From Winogradskyella forsetii (GTDB lineage Bacteria > Bacteroidota > Bacteroidia > Flavobacteriales > Flavobacteriaceae), in assembly GCF_013394595.1 (NCBI RefSeq), contig NZ_CP053348.1, forward strand, positions 2,940,001 through 3,004,000: a stretch of DNA of 64,000 nt, written 5' to 3'. Position 1 is the first letter of the stretch. The number at the start of each line of letters is the position of its first letter. Under the pieces are notes generated by a model. It saw only the letters and a program-made list of their open reading frames with translations. It had not been told where the DNA came from and ran no database searches. Positions 10,289 to 18,170 of this stretch are shown in pieces. Position numbers and translations under genes: made by a program.

Positions 10289-12292
10289 ATGCGATTCAAA
10301 ATAAAATCCGAATTTAAACCCACAGGAGATCAACCACAAGCCATAAAACAATTGGCAAATGGTATTGAAAACCAGGATAAATACCAAACCCTATTAGGCG
10401 TCACTGGCTCTGGTAAGACATTTACTGTTGCTAATGTGATTGAAGAAGTCCAGCGACCAACACTGGTTTTGGCTCATAACAAAACATTGGCAGCCCAACT
10501 CTATTCGGAGTTTAAACAATTTTTTCCAGATAATGCGGTTGAGTATTTTGTGTCTTATTACGATTATTACCAACCTGAAGCCTACATTCCTGTTTCCGGT
10601 GTCTATATAGAAAAGGATTTATCTATCAACGAGGAAATTGAAAAGATGCGCTTAAGCACCACCTCTTCACTACTTTCTGGTCGTCGTGATGTTATTGTCG
10701 TAGCTTCAGTATCCTGTTTATATGGTATTGGAAATCCTGTGGAGTTTCAGAAGAATGTGATATCCATTGAACGTGATCAAGTGATTTCGCGTACCAAACT
10801 GTTACATCAATTGGTGCAAAGCTTGTATTCCAGGACTGAAGCCGAATTCAAAAATGGAAACTTCAGAATAAAAGGGGATACTGTTGATGTATTTCCTGGT
10901 TATGCCGATCACGCCTTTAGAATTCACTTTTTCGGAGATGAAATTGAAGAAATTGAAGCTTTTGATGCCAGAACAAATGAAATCATAGAACGTTACGACC
11001 GGCTGAATATTTATCCTGCAAATATGTTCGTGACGTCTCCAGATGTGTTGAATGGTGCGATAAGGGATATTCAAGATGATTTAGTTAAACAACACGATTA
11101 TTTTAAGGACATAGGCAAACATTTGGAAGCCAAACGCCTAAAAGAGCGCACGGAATTCGATTTAGAAATGATTCGGGAATTGGGTTATTGCTCTGGAATT
11201 GAAAATTATTCGAGATATCTAGATGGTAGACTGCCAGGCACGCGTCCTTTTTGCTTATTGGATTATTTTCCAAACGATTATTTAATGGTGGTTGATGAAA
11301 GTCACGTCACCATTTCACAAGTCCATGCCATGTATGGAGGTGACAGAAGCCGAAAAGTGAATTTGGTAGATTATGGTTTCCGATTACCAGCAGCCATGGA
11401 TAACCGACCTTTGAAGTTTGAAGAATTTGAAGCCCTTCAAAATCAAGTCATCTATGTTTCTGCCACGCCTGCAGATTATGAAATGGAAAAAACGGACGGC
11501 ATTTATGTGGAACAAGTCATCAGACCTACAGGTTTATTGGACCCTGTAATTGAAGTCAGACCAAGCTTAAATCAAATTGATGATTTAATCGAGGAAATCC
11601 AGAATCGCGTTGAAAAAGACGAACGTACTTTAGTGACAACGCTTACTAAACGAATGGCCGAAGAATTGGTAAAATACTTAACCCGTATCTCTATCCGCTG
11701 TCGCTATATTCATAGTGATGTGGATACTTTGGAACGTGTTGAGATTATGCAAGATTTAAGAAAAGGTATTTTTGATGTTTTAGTCGGTGTGAATTTATTA
11801 CGAGAAGGTCTGGATTTACCTGAAGTTTCACTTGTTGCCATACTCGATGCCGACAAAGAAGGCTTTTTGCGTTCCAATCGTTCACTCACACAAACCGTTG
11901 GTAGAGCTGCCCGAAACCTGAACGGAAAAGCGATTATGTATGCAGATAAAATTACCAATAGCATGCAGAAAACGATTGATGAAACTGAATACCGACGTGA
12001 AAAACAAATTGCCTATAATACCAAACATAATTTAGTTCCAAAGGCCTTAAATAAAAGTTTAGATAGTGTTTTAGCTAAAAATTCAGTGAGTACCTATAGA
12101 ACAGAATTGGATGCACAAATAGCGGCTGAACCAGAAAGCGAGTATTTAACAAAAGCGGAACTCGAAAAGAAAATAAGGGAACGTCGTAAACTGATGGAAC
12201 AAGCTGCGAAAGCTTTGGATTTTTTGGAAGCAGCGCGTTTTAGGGATGAGATTACGGCTTATCAGAGTAAATTGGAGAAGTTGAAGGTGTGA
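10289..12292 (+). CDS. uvrB: UvrABC system protein B
   Basis: This 667-residue protein is the DNA-damage-binding helicase subunit of UvrABC nucleotide excision repair, which receives lesions from UvrA and recruits UvrC. The Walker A motif GVTGSGKT lies near residue 39. The beta-hairpin region SYYDYYQPEAYIP lies near residue 90. The DESH box, SATPADYE, the helicase segment TLTKRMAEEL and the GRAARN motif all follow in order. A C-terminal UVR domain (EKKIRERRKLMEQAAKALDFLEAA, given in part as LMEQAAKALDFLEAARFRDE) binds UvrC. Length is close to the 673 residues of E. coli UvrB. It is monocistronic here, with uvrA and uvrC absent from the window. Confidence 0.98.
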   Translation: MRFKIKSEFKPTGDQPQAIKQLANGIENQDKYQTLLGVTGSGKTFTVANVIEEVQRPTLVLAHNKTLAAQLYSEFKQFFPDNAVEYFVSYYDYYQPEAYIPVSGVYIEKDLSINEEIEKMRLSTTSSLLSGRRDVIVVASVSCLYGIGNPVEFQKNVISIERDQVISRTKLLHQLVQSLYSRTEAEFKNGNFRIKGDTVDVFPGYADHAFRIHFFGDEIEEIEAFDARTNEIIERYDRLNIYPANMFVTSPDVLNGAIRDIQDDLVKQHDYFKDIGKHLEAKRLKERTEFDLEMIRELGYCSGIENYSRYLDGRLPGTRPFCLLDYFPNDYLMVVDESHVTISQVHAMYGGDRSRKVNLVDYGFRLPAAMDNRPLKFEEFEALQNQVIYVSATPADYEMEKTDGIYVEQVIRPTGLLDPVIEVRPSLNQIDDLIEEIQNRVEKDERTLVTTLTKRMAEELVKYLTRISIRCRYIHSDVDTLERVEIMQDLRKGIFDVLVGVNLLREGLDLPEVSLVAILDADKEGFLRSNRSLTQTVGRAARNLNGKAIMYADKITNSMQKTIDETEYRREKQIAYNTKHNLVPKALNKSLDSVLAKNSVSTYRTELDAQIAAEPESEYLTKAELEKKIRERRKLMEQAAKALDFLEAARFRDEITAYQSKLEKLKV

Positions 12293-12305
12293 AGATTATA
12301 AGGTG

Positions 12306-12610
12306 CAGTGGTCAGTGGTCAGTGGTCAGTGGTCAGTAAAATAGTTTATTTTCTCCCAAAGGCAAAGAGGCGCAAAAAAATGAAATCACAAATCTCAAAA
12401 ACTAAATTTATGAACGCTAAATATAAGAAATTTTGAGCGTTGAGTTCGCAGTTAACGGACGACTGATGACGACAAACTTCACACCAATTCGTAGAGTATC
12501 AGAGAAATATTTATATTTAAATCTACAGAGAATTTAACGCACTCCCTTAACATCCCAATAACTTAATAACTTATTGCCTTACTGTGACTGCCTACTGAAC
12601 ACTGAACACT
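12306..12610. repeat. Intergenic repeat tract with heptad microsatellites
   Basis: Between uvrB and the next gene lie 4.6 copies of the 7-base unit CAGTGGT (12306-12337) and two copies of ACTGAAC plus ACT (12594-12610). In between are CAAAGAGGCGCAAA-type sequence and a segment (about 12549-12593) resembling the region before the 39-base repeats at 62.7 and 62.9 kb. No gene or clear terminator was found. Confidence 0.75.
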
Positions 12611-13010
12611 AATTATACTGCACCTTAAATATATCAATCAGAAAATCTGGAGGAACGATTTTATTAGGGAAACTATCCATTAAATCTAAAACACGATTAA
12701 TAGACTCATGACTTAGACCCATTCGCAATCCAAAATTATGGATTTTTACCAATTGCTTAGGAGAGACTTTATGATCTAAATTCATAAGCAATACTAATCT
12801 ATGAAATTGCACAATACGCTCACTGTGCGTTTTTAAATGCACATAGGTTACAGGATGTTCAAATAAATATTCAAAGTCTTCTTTCGAAATATCCAATTGT
12901 TTCGCAATACTGAATAAGAAGTTATATTCAATAGATCTTATATTTTCATCTGTTTGAGCAAACGCAATCATCTCGGAAAGTAAGCTCAGTTTTTCAGCAC
13001 GATTTATCAT
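12609..13010 (-). CDS. TerB-like helical protein
   Basis: The start at 13010 (MINRAEKLSLLSEM) is preferred over the longer ORF start at 13142, whose extra 44 residues overlap the region just before the divergent gene and look non-coding. A TAACTTTA box at 13037-13044 also sits just upstream. The 133-residue product is all-helical: an N-terminal DENIRSIEYNFLFSIAKQL segment followed by more helices resembles TerB or DjlA-N-type domains that sense metal or act as scaffolds. Similar small proteins in flavobacteria are sometimes labelled excinuclease subunit B, probably through annotation carry-over from neighbouring uvrB. The function is unknown. Confidence 0.6.
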   Translation of the reverse strand: MINRAEKLSLLSEMIAFAQTDENIRSIEYNFLFSIAKQLDISKEDFEYLFEHPVTYVHLKTHSERIVQFHRLVLLMNLDHKVSPKQLVKIHNFGLRMGLSHESINRVLDLMDSFPNKIVPPDFLIDIFKVQYN

Positions 13011-13152
13011 ATATGAGAGGGAATTATTTAATACTGTAAAGTTACAGAGGTAGTTTATTTTATTGTCGTTGATATAATGTATCTTGTCGAAAAATTCAAC
13101 GTATTTAGTCGATTTTTTTAAACGTTTGTCAACGTAAGTCACCTATTTTTGT

Positions 13153-13962
13153 ATGAAATTTAAGCATTTATACTGGCTAATTCTAGCATTTATTCTAAAC
13201 AAAGTAACAGCCCAAGGTACTGCATCAGAGCAAGTTACAAAATTTATTATGGCAGCTCCACAATTAGATTCTCTGAAAACTATTTGGGTGTTTTTACCTA
13301 CAGATTACAAAAACTCTAAAAAAGATTATCCTGTCATTTATATGCACGATGCTCAAAATTTATTCGATTCTGAAACCTCTTATGTAGGCGAATGGGAAGT
13401 TGATGAATATATGGATTCCTTAAGTGATAATGAAAGTATTATTATTGGCATAGAACACGGAAATGAAAAACGAATTGATGAACTTACACCCTATACACAT
13501 GAAAAATATGGTGGTGGAAAAGGAGATGCCTACTTAACTTTTATAAAGAATACCTTAAAACCACACATTGATGTCACCTACAGAACGAAATCTGAAGCCG
13601 CAAACACGACCATTTTCGGTTCTTCGTTAGGCGGTTTAATATCATTTTATGCGGCTATAAAACATCCTGAGATCTTTGGTAAAGCTGGCGTGTTCTCTCC
13701 TGCATTTTGGATCAATCCAGAAATTTTTGAATTAGTAAAATCAACTGAAATTCCAGAAACTTCAAAGTTTTATTTTTTAGCTGGGACCGATGAAGGGGAA
13801 ACCATGATTCCTAAGTTAGAAGAAATGATTAAATTACTACAATCTAAAGGCGTAAAAGAATCGCAGTTTGAAATGCACAGCATTGAAGGCGGAAAACATA
13901 ATGAAAAATTTTGGGCAGAACATTTTGGAGAAGCCTATGACTATTTAACAACTAATAATTAA
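13153..13962 (+). CDS. Secreted alpha/beta-hydrolase, putative esterase (Esterase D/Fes-like)
   Basis: The 269-residue product has a signal peptide ending near TAQ at residue 21, so it acts outside the cytoplasm. The fold is that of the PF00756 esterase family: VFLPTDY, then YPVIYMHDAQNLFD, then the nucleophile elbow GSSLGG near residue 156, and the catalytic His in EGGKHNEKFW near residue 247. Related proteins hydrolyse ferric-enterobactin or other esters; the substrate here cannot be read from sequence. A TATTTTTG box at 13144-13151 is only one base before the ATG, too close to be a normal promoter for this start. Confidence 0.8.
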   Translation: MKFKHLYWLILAFILNKVTAQGTASEQVTKFIMAAPQLDSLKTIWVFLPTDYKNSKKDYPVIYMHDAQNLFDSETSYVGEWEVDEYMDSLSDNESIIIGIEHGNEKRIDELTPYTHEKYGGGKGDAYLTFIKNTLKPHIDVTYRTKSEAANTTIFGSSLGGLISFYAAIKHPEIFGKAGVFSPAFWINPEIFELVKSTEIPETSKFYFLAGTDEGETMIPKLEEMIKLLQSKGVKESQFEMHSIEGGKHNEKFWAEHFGEAYDYLTTNN

Positions 13963-14002
13963 CAGATTCCCACTTTTATGGGAATAGAAAAACAAGTTTT
14001 CA

Positions 14003-14272
14003 ATGACAAACAACGACATATTCAAAAAACTAAGAGTCGCTCACAAATTAAGGGACGATGATATTGTAAAAATTTTAGCACTAGTTGATTTCAGAATTTC
14101 TAAAAGCGAGCTCAATGCCTTCTTTAGAAAAGAAGACCATCCGAAATATATGGAATGTGGTGACCAGATTCTAAGAAACTTTTTGAATGGATTAATTATT
14201 CATTTAAGAGGACCAATGCCGAAGAAAGGAGAGAAACCAACTAAACCAGACCAAAAAAAGAGCAACAAATAA
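14003..14272 (+). CDS. DUF1456 family protein (YehS-like)
   Basis: The 89-residue product begins MTNNDIFKKLRVAHKLRDDD and contains the family pattern of paired short helical motifs (DIVKILALVDFRISKSELNAFF, given in part as ILALVDFRISKSELNAFF, and RNFLNGLI). The usual DUF1456 protein is about 150 residues with two copies of the motif plus a tail, so this is on the short side with a basic Lys-rich tail (KKGEKPTKPDQKKSNK). Function is unknown. It lies 40 bases after the esterase, and its stop codon is in the loop of a 12-bp stem. Confidence 0.75.
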   Translation: MTNNDIFKKLRVAHKLRDDDIVKILALVDFRISKSELNAFFRKEDHPKYMECGDQILRNFLNGLIIHLRGPMPKKGEKPTKPDQKKSNK

Positions 14273-14284
14273 TTGTTGCTCTTT
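14257..14284. terminator. Bidirectional intrinsic terminator overlapping the DUF1456 stop
   Basis: A 12-bp perfect stem (AAAGAGCAACAA and TTGTTGCTCTTT) has a 4-base loop that holds the TAA stop. Read on the minus strand it is followed by a T run, so it also fits as a terminator for sucC. Confidence 0.75.
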
Positions 14285-14300
14285 CATTTATAATATATAT

Positions 14301-14329
14301 ACCTGTCAGATTTTAAAAACCTGACAGGT
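14301..14329. terminator. Hairpin downstream of sucC
   Basis: ACCTGTCAG and CTGACAGGT form a 9-bp stem around an A/T-rich loop that can pair further. It lies just beyond the sucC stop (minus strand). The T run after it is weak, so termination is uncertain. Confidence 0.5.
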
Positions 14330-14337
14330 AAATATCG

Positions 14338-15528
14338 TTAAGATAAAACCTCCTGAACCTTATCAGCCGCTTCTTGGAATTCAGTTGCGCTCATTACATC
14401 TAATCCAGAGTTATCAATTAATTCTTTTGCAATGTCTGCATTTGTTCCTTGCAGACGTACAATGATTGGGACGGAAATGTTACCCATATTTTTATAGGCA
14501 TCAATAACACCTTGTGCAACACGGTCACATCTTACAATACCACCAAATATGTTGATCAAGATAGCCTTTACCGCAGGATCCTTCAAAATAATTTTAAAAG
14601 CTGCTTCTACTCTAGCCGCATCAGCCGTACCACCTACGTCCAAAAAGTTAGCTGGCTCTCCTCCTGCTTGCTTAATTAAATCCATAGTTGCCATAGCGAG
14701 ACCTGCTCCATTTACCATACAACCAACGTTTCCGTCTAAGTCCACATAATTTAAACCTAAAGCGCCAGCTTCAACTTCAATTTGGTTTTCCTCACGTAAA
14801 TCACGCAATTGTGCCAAGTCCCTATGTCTGTATAAGGCATTCGCATCTAAAGTAACTTTGGCATCTACAGCCATTATTTTATCATCACTGGTTTTTAAAA
14901 CAGGATTGATTTCAAATAATGAGGCATCCGATTTATCATATGCTGTATATAAAGCCGTAACGAATTTCGTCATTTCTTTAAAAGCCGTGCCAGATAACCC
15001 TAAGTTAAAGGCCACACGTCTTGCTTGAAACGGTAAAATACCAGTAGAAGGATCGATTTCTTCATTATGTATTAAATGTGGTGTTTCCTCAGCAACCGTT
15101 TCAATGTCCATTCCTCCTTCTGTAGAATATACAATCATATTTCTACCTGTAGCACGATTTAACAAAACAGACATGTAATATTCATTAGGTTCATTAGCGC
15201 CTGGATAGTAAACATCTTCAGCTACCAAAACTTGGTGTACACGTTTTCCTTCAGCAGAAGTTTGTGGTGTAACCAAATCCATTCCTATGATTTGTCCTGC
15301 AATATCTTCAACTTCTTTAAGGTTTTTAGCCAATTTTACTCCGCCACCTTTTCCACGACCACCAGCATGAACCTGTGCTTTAATAACATGCCAACTTGTA
15401 CCCGTTTCCGCTGTTAATTGCTTTGCTGCATCCACAGCATCTTTAGCACTTTGAGCAACAATTCCGCGTTGGATTCGTACTCCAAAACTGCTTAATAATT
15501 CCTTTCCTTGGTATTCGTGTAAATTCAT
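14338..15528 (-). CDS. sucC: Succinate--CoA ligase [ADP-forming] subunit beta
   Basis: This 396-residue subunit with SucD interconverts succinyl-CoA and succinate with ATP or GTP formation in the TCA cycle. The N-terminus MNLHEYQGKELL and ATP-grasp residues GGRGKGGGVKLAKN are typical. The C-terminal domain carries NIFGGIVRCD, which contacts the phosphohistidine loop of the alpha subunit. Length matches the family (about 388-400). No sucD is adjacent, so the subunits are encoded apart, as is common in flavobacteria. A TATTTTTG -7 element lies 61 bases upstream. Confidence 0.97.
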   Translation of the reverse strand: MNLHEYQGKELLSSFGVRIQRGIVAQSAKDAVDAAKQLTAETGTSWHVIKAQVHAGGRGKGGGVKLAKNLKEVEDIAGQIIGMDLVTPQTSAEGKRVHQVLVAEDVYYPGANEPNEYYMSVLLNRATGRNMIVYSTEGGMDIETVAEETPHLIHNEEIDPSTGILPFQARRVAFNLGLSGTAFKEMTKFVTALYTAYDKSDASLFEINPVLKTSDDKIMAVDAKVTLDANALYRHRDLAQLRDLREENQIEVEAGALGLNYVDLDGNVGCMVNGAGLAMATMDLIKQAGGEPANFLDVGGTADAARVEAAFKIILKDPAVKAILINIFGGIVRCDRVAQGVIDAYKNMGNISVPIIVRLQGTNADIAKELIDNSGLDVMSATEFQEAADKVQEVLS

Positions 15529-15588
15529 ATTAAATATTCAATTTATAGTTTCCTTGAAAAAGGAAATCCTTCAAGTTTATTAGTCGAA

Positions 15589-15596
15589 CAAAAATA
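15589..15596 (-). promoter_or_regulatory. TAnnTTTG -7 element for sucC
   Basis: The minus strand reads TATTTTTG about 61 bases upstream of the sucC start. A short hairpin (TTTCC ... GGAAA) lies in the leader. Confidence 0.5.
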
Positions 15597-15644
15597 AGCA
15601 TACTTAAAGTTTCTACCAATTGTTTTTAAAATTGATTTATTTTT

Positions 15645-16301
15645 TCAGTCGATTAAGCGTTTTATAGCTGAAAACGCTTTGTCCACCAAATAATCTTCAA
15701 CCACAATAGTAAACTCATTGGTTGTAGAAACCACTTCATACAAGGTAATATTTTCCCAAGCCAAACGCTTGAATATTTGATAATACAAGCCTACTATTTT
15801 AGAATTTCCTTTTGGTAAATAAATACTAATAGCAGACAGTTCTTCCTGCAATCCTATTTGCCTTTCATTCTTGAACGCTTTCAACATATTATCTTTTTCA
15901 GATGTTGATATAATAATGTTGCTTTCAAACATTCCACGGGTAAACGCATAGAAAATTTGATGGTTTTCACTAATCTTTTCTAATATTCGCGAATGGCTAT
16001 GGATGAGTGTTTTTGAATTTTGAAATGTAAAATCACTTAAATTGGAACGTACCGTAATATCATCTATTTGATGAAATGCTTTTCTTAAACTATTTGAATT
16101 TTCAAGATTCATTGGCTGTTTATACCTTCGTAATGCCATCATAATAGCACCATCTTTTACAGGTTTGCGCAACATCTTTGAAATAGGTGCATTTAAATCT
16201 TTAGCTAATGCCGAAAAATTAATAATATCCCTCGACAAGCCTTCCTCTAGAAAAGGACTTGCCACAATAATATCTTGAACACAGGATGCAATCGTTTTCA
16301 C
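15645..16301 (-). CDS. ACT-domain protein related to the aspartokinase regulatory region
   Basis: The 218-residue product lacks a kinase domain. Residues of about 1-60 resemble a winged-helix segment (GLSRDIINFSALAKDLNAPI, KPVKDGAIMMALRRY). Two ACT-like beta-alpha-beta units follow: DDITVRSNLSDFTF with its partner, and LSAISIYLPKGNSKIVGLYY with TNEFTIVVEDYLVDKAFSAI. Similar flavobacterial proteins are often annotated as aspartate kinase although they contain only such a regulatory portion. It is divergent from lysA, the last enzyme of lysine synthesis, which fits a link to aspartate-family metabolism. Whether it binds lysine or DNA is inference. Confidence 0.6.
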   Translation of the reverse strand: MKTIASCVQDIIVASPFLEEGLSRDIINFSALAKDLNAPISKMLRKPVKDGAIMMALRRYKQPMNLENSNSLRKAFHQIDDITVRSNLSDFTFQNSKTLIHSHSRILEKISENHQIFYAFTRGMFESNIIISTSEKDNMLKAFKNERQIGLQEELSAISIYLPKGNSKIVGLYYQIFKRLAWENITLYEVVSTTNEFTIVVEDYLVDKAFSAIKRLID

Positions 16302-16881
16302 TGGTTTAAATTTTTATAGATAAGTACATGACAAATTTTGAAGCGAATGTTTTATTCGCAACGAATCCACGAATCTTAAATTGTAAGAGACTAAAAGTCT
16401 ATAAAATTTTTAACAGACTATAGGTCTGTTTCGTTTGTGAAATAGATAGTCAATTATTTATTCTTAATTTCCAAGAACGAGTGAATTCGTGTATTCGTGG
16501 CAAAAGTCATAGAGGTTAAAACAAAATGCTCTATCACAAATTTCCTTAAAATGCATTTCAAACGAATCGAATATCACGAATTTCTTTCCCTTTCCTTTGG
16601 AAAATTAACCCTATATCACACTCACAAATTTTATAATGTACTAGATTTTAATAGTTTTAAAAAAATTATAAACGACTCGACAAAATAAAACTATTAATTC
16701 TAATCTGAAAATGTCCCTAACGGGACGAATAAATTATTTTTATCATGTACTAAAGCACTAAATTGTTAATTATATAACAATATGTGCAAAAATAGCAATA
16801 TTTTATCATTTTTATGTTTATCCTTGGGATTACATTTACTTTCGTCACTTCAAAGAAATCGAATTTTAAGAACAACAATAC
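16302..16881. other. Intergenic region between the ACT protein and lysA, 580 bases
   Basis: It contains the imperfect inverted repeat at 16355-16503. A 63-codon ORF at 16497-16688 overlaps the right arm of that repeat and has no recognisable product. A weak TACTTTCG box lies near 16838, upstream of lysA. Nothing else is seen. Confidence 0.5.
16355..16503. repeat. Imperfect inverted repeat of ACGAATNCACGAAT type
   Basis: The left arm (16355-16375, TTCGCAACGAATCCACGAAT) pairs with the right arm (16483-16503, GAATTCGTGTATTCGTGGCAA read in reverse complement) at most positions. The centre is A/T-rich without an ORF. A similar element lies at 30068-30185. Confidence 0.65.
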
Positions 16882-18087
16882 ATGAAAGATAACACCTTAT
16901 TACAGATTGCGAAGGATTTTGGAAGTCCTGTATACGTCTACGATGCTGAAAAAATCGAATCCCAGTACAAACGTTTAACTAAAGCATTCAGTAAGGTAAA
17001 ACAGTTGAAACTGAACTACGCAGTTAAGGCATTGTCCAATATTTCTGTCCTTAAATTATTTAACAAATTGGGTTCTGGTATTGATACGGTTTCCATTCAG
17101 GAACTAAAATTAGGACTCAAAGCAGGTTTCAAACCAGAAGATATTATTTTCACACCAAATGGCGTATCGCTTGAAGAGATTGAAGAGGCCGCAAAATTAG
17201 GTGTTCAAATTAATATTGACAACCTTTCCATATTAGAACAATTTGGCACTAAACATCCTAAAGTTCCGGTTTGTATTCGTATAAATCCGCATGTGATGGC
17301 TGGTGGAAATACTAATATTTCCGTTGGACATATTGATAGTAAATTTGGGATTTCGATTCATCAGATACCTTTATTACTTCGAATTGTTGAGAATACCAAA
17401 ATGAATATCAACGGAATCCACATGCATACAGGAAGTGATATTTTGGATATTGATGTCTTTTTATACGCAAGCGAAATTCTTTTTGAAACGGCCAAAAACT
17501 TTAAAACGCTTGAGTTTATAGATTTTGGTTCTGGATTTAAAGTGCCTTATAAAAAAGGCGATATTGAAACTAATATTGAGGAATTGGGCGAGAAATTATC
17601 CCAACGTTTCAACGAATTCTGTAAAGCATACGGCAAAGATTTAACCTTGGCCTTTGAACCTGGAAAATTTTTAGTTAGTGAAGCTGGTGTGTTTTTGGCC
17701 AAAGTCAATGTAGTGAAACAAACTACTTCTACTGTTTTCGCCCAAATTGATTCAGGGTTTAACCATTTAATTAGGCCAATGTTGTATGGATCTCAGCATG
17801 ATATTGTTAATATTTCAAATCCAAAAGGTCGGGAGCGCTTTTACTCCGTAGTCGGTTATATCTGTGAAACGGACACCTTTGCAAATAACAGACGGATTTC
17901 AGAAATAAACGAAGGTGACATTCTATGTTTTAAAAATGCTGGTGCCTATTGTTATTCCATGGCCAGCAATTATAATTCGCGTTACAGACCTGCTGAAATA
18001 TTGTGGTATAAAGGCCATGCCCATCTCATTAGAAAACGTGAAACTTTTGATGATATATTGAATAATCAAGTGGAGCTATCTTTATAA
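16882..18087 (+). CDS. lysA: Diaminopimelate decarboxylase
   Basis: This 401-residue PLP enzyme makes L-lysine from meso-diaminopimelate, the last step of lysine synthesis. The PLP lysine lies in NYAVKALSN (Lys49). HMHTGSDI (equivalent to HIGSQ) and the phosphate loop FGSGF follow. The EPGK segment near residue 262 is a conservative form of EPGR. The catalytic CETDTF near residue 331 and the closing motif GAYCYSMASNYNSR are also present. A strong terminator follows. A decayed copy of its last roughly 25 codons lies at 24878-24955. Confidence 0.95.
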   Translation: MKDNTLLQIAKDFGSPVYVYDAEKIESQYKRLTKAFSKVKQLKLNYAVKALSNISVLKLFNKLGSGIDTVSIQELKLGLKAGFKPEDIIFTPNGVSLEEIEEAAKLGVQINIDNLSILEQFGTKHPKVPVCIRINPHVMAGGNTNISVGHIDSKFGISIHQIPLLLRIVENTKMNINGIHMHTGSDILDIDVFLYASEILFETAKNFKTLEFIDFGSGFKVPYKKGDIETNIEELGEKLSQRFNEFCKAYGKDLTLAFEPGKFLVSEAGVFLAKVNVVKQTTSTVFAQIDSGFNHLIRPMLYGSQHDIVNISNPKGRERFYSVVGYICETDTFANNRRISEINEGDILCFKNAGAYCYSMASNYNSRYRPAEILWYKGHAHLIRKRETFDDILNNQVELSL

Positions 18088-18092
18088 AAATT

Positions 18093-18122
18093 AAAGCGTT
18101 GTAATTATCAACGCTTTTTTTT
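18093..18122 (+). terminator. Intrinsic terminator of lysA
   Basis: AAAGCGTTG (18093-18101) pairs with CAACGCTTT (18109-18117) around a 7-base loop and is followed by a T run. Confidence 0.9.
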
Positions 18123-18170
18123 ATACCTTTAGCATTACCCTAAGTCTTTTTATCTAACCAATAAAGACTT

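Noticed and set aside
13144..13151. TATTTTTG as promoter of the esterase
   Set aside because: The motif ends one base before the ATG, so transcription would start within the gene; left as uncertain.
16497..16688. 63-codon plus-strand ORF
   Set aside because: It starts inside the right arm of an inverted repeat, has no promoter or recognisable domain, and reads as chance in A/T-rich DNA.
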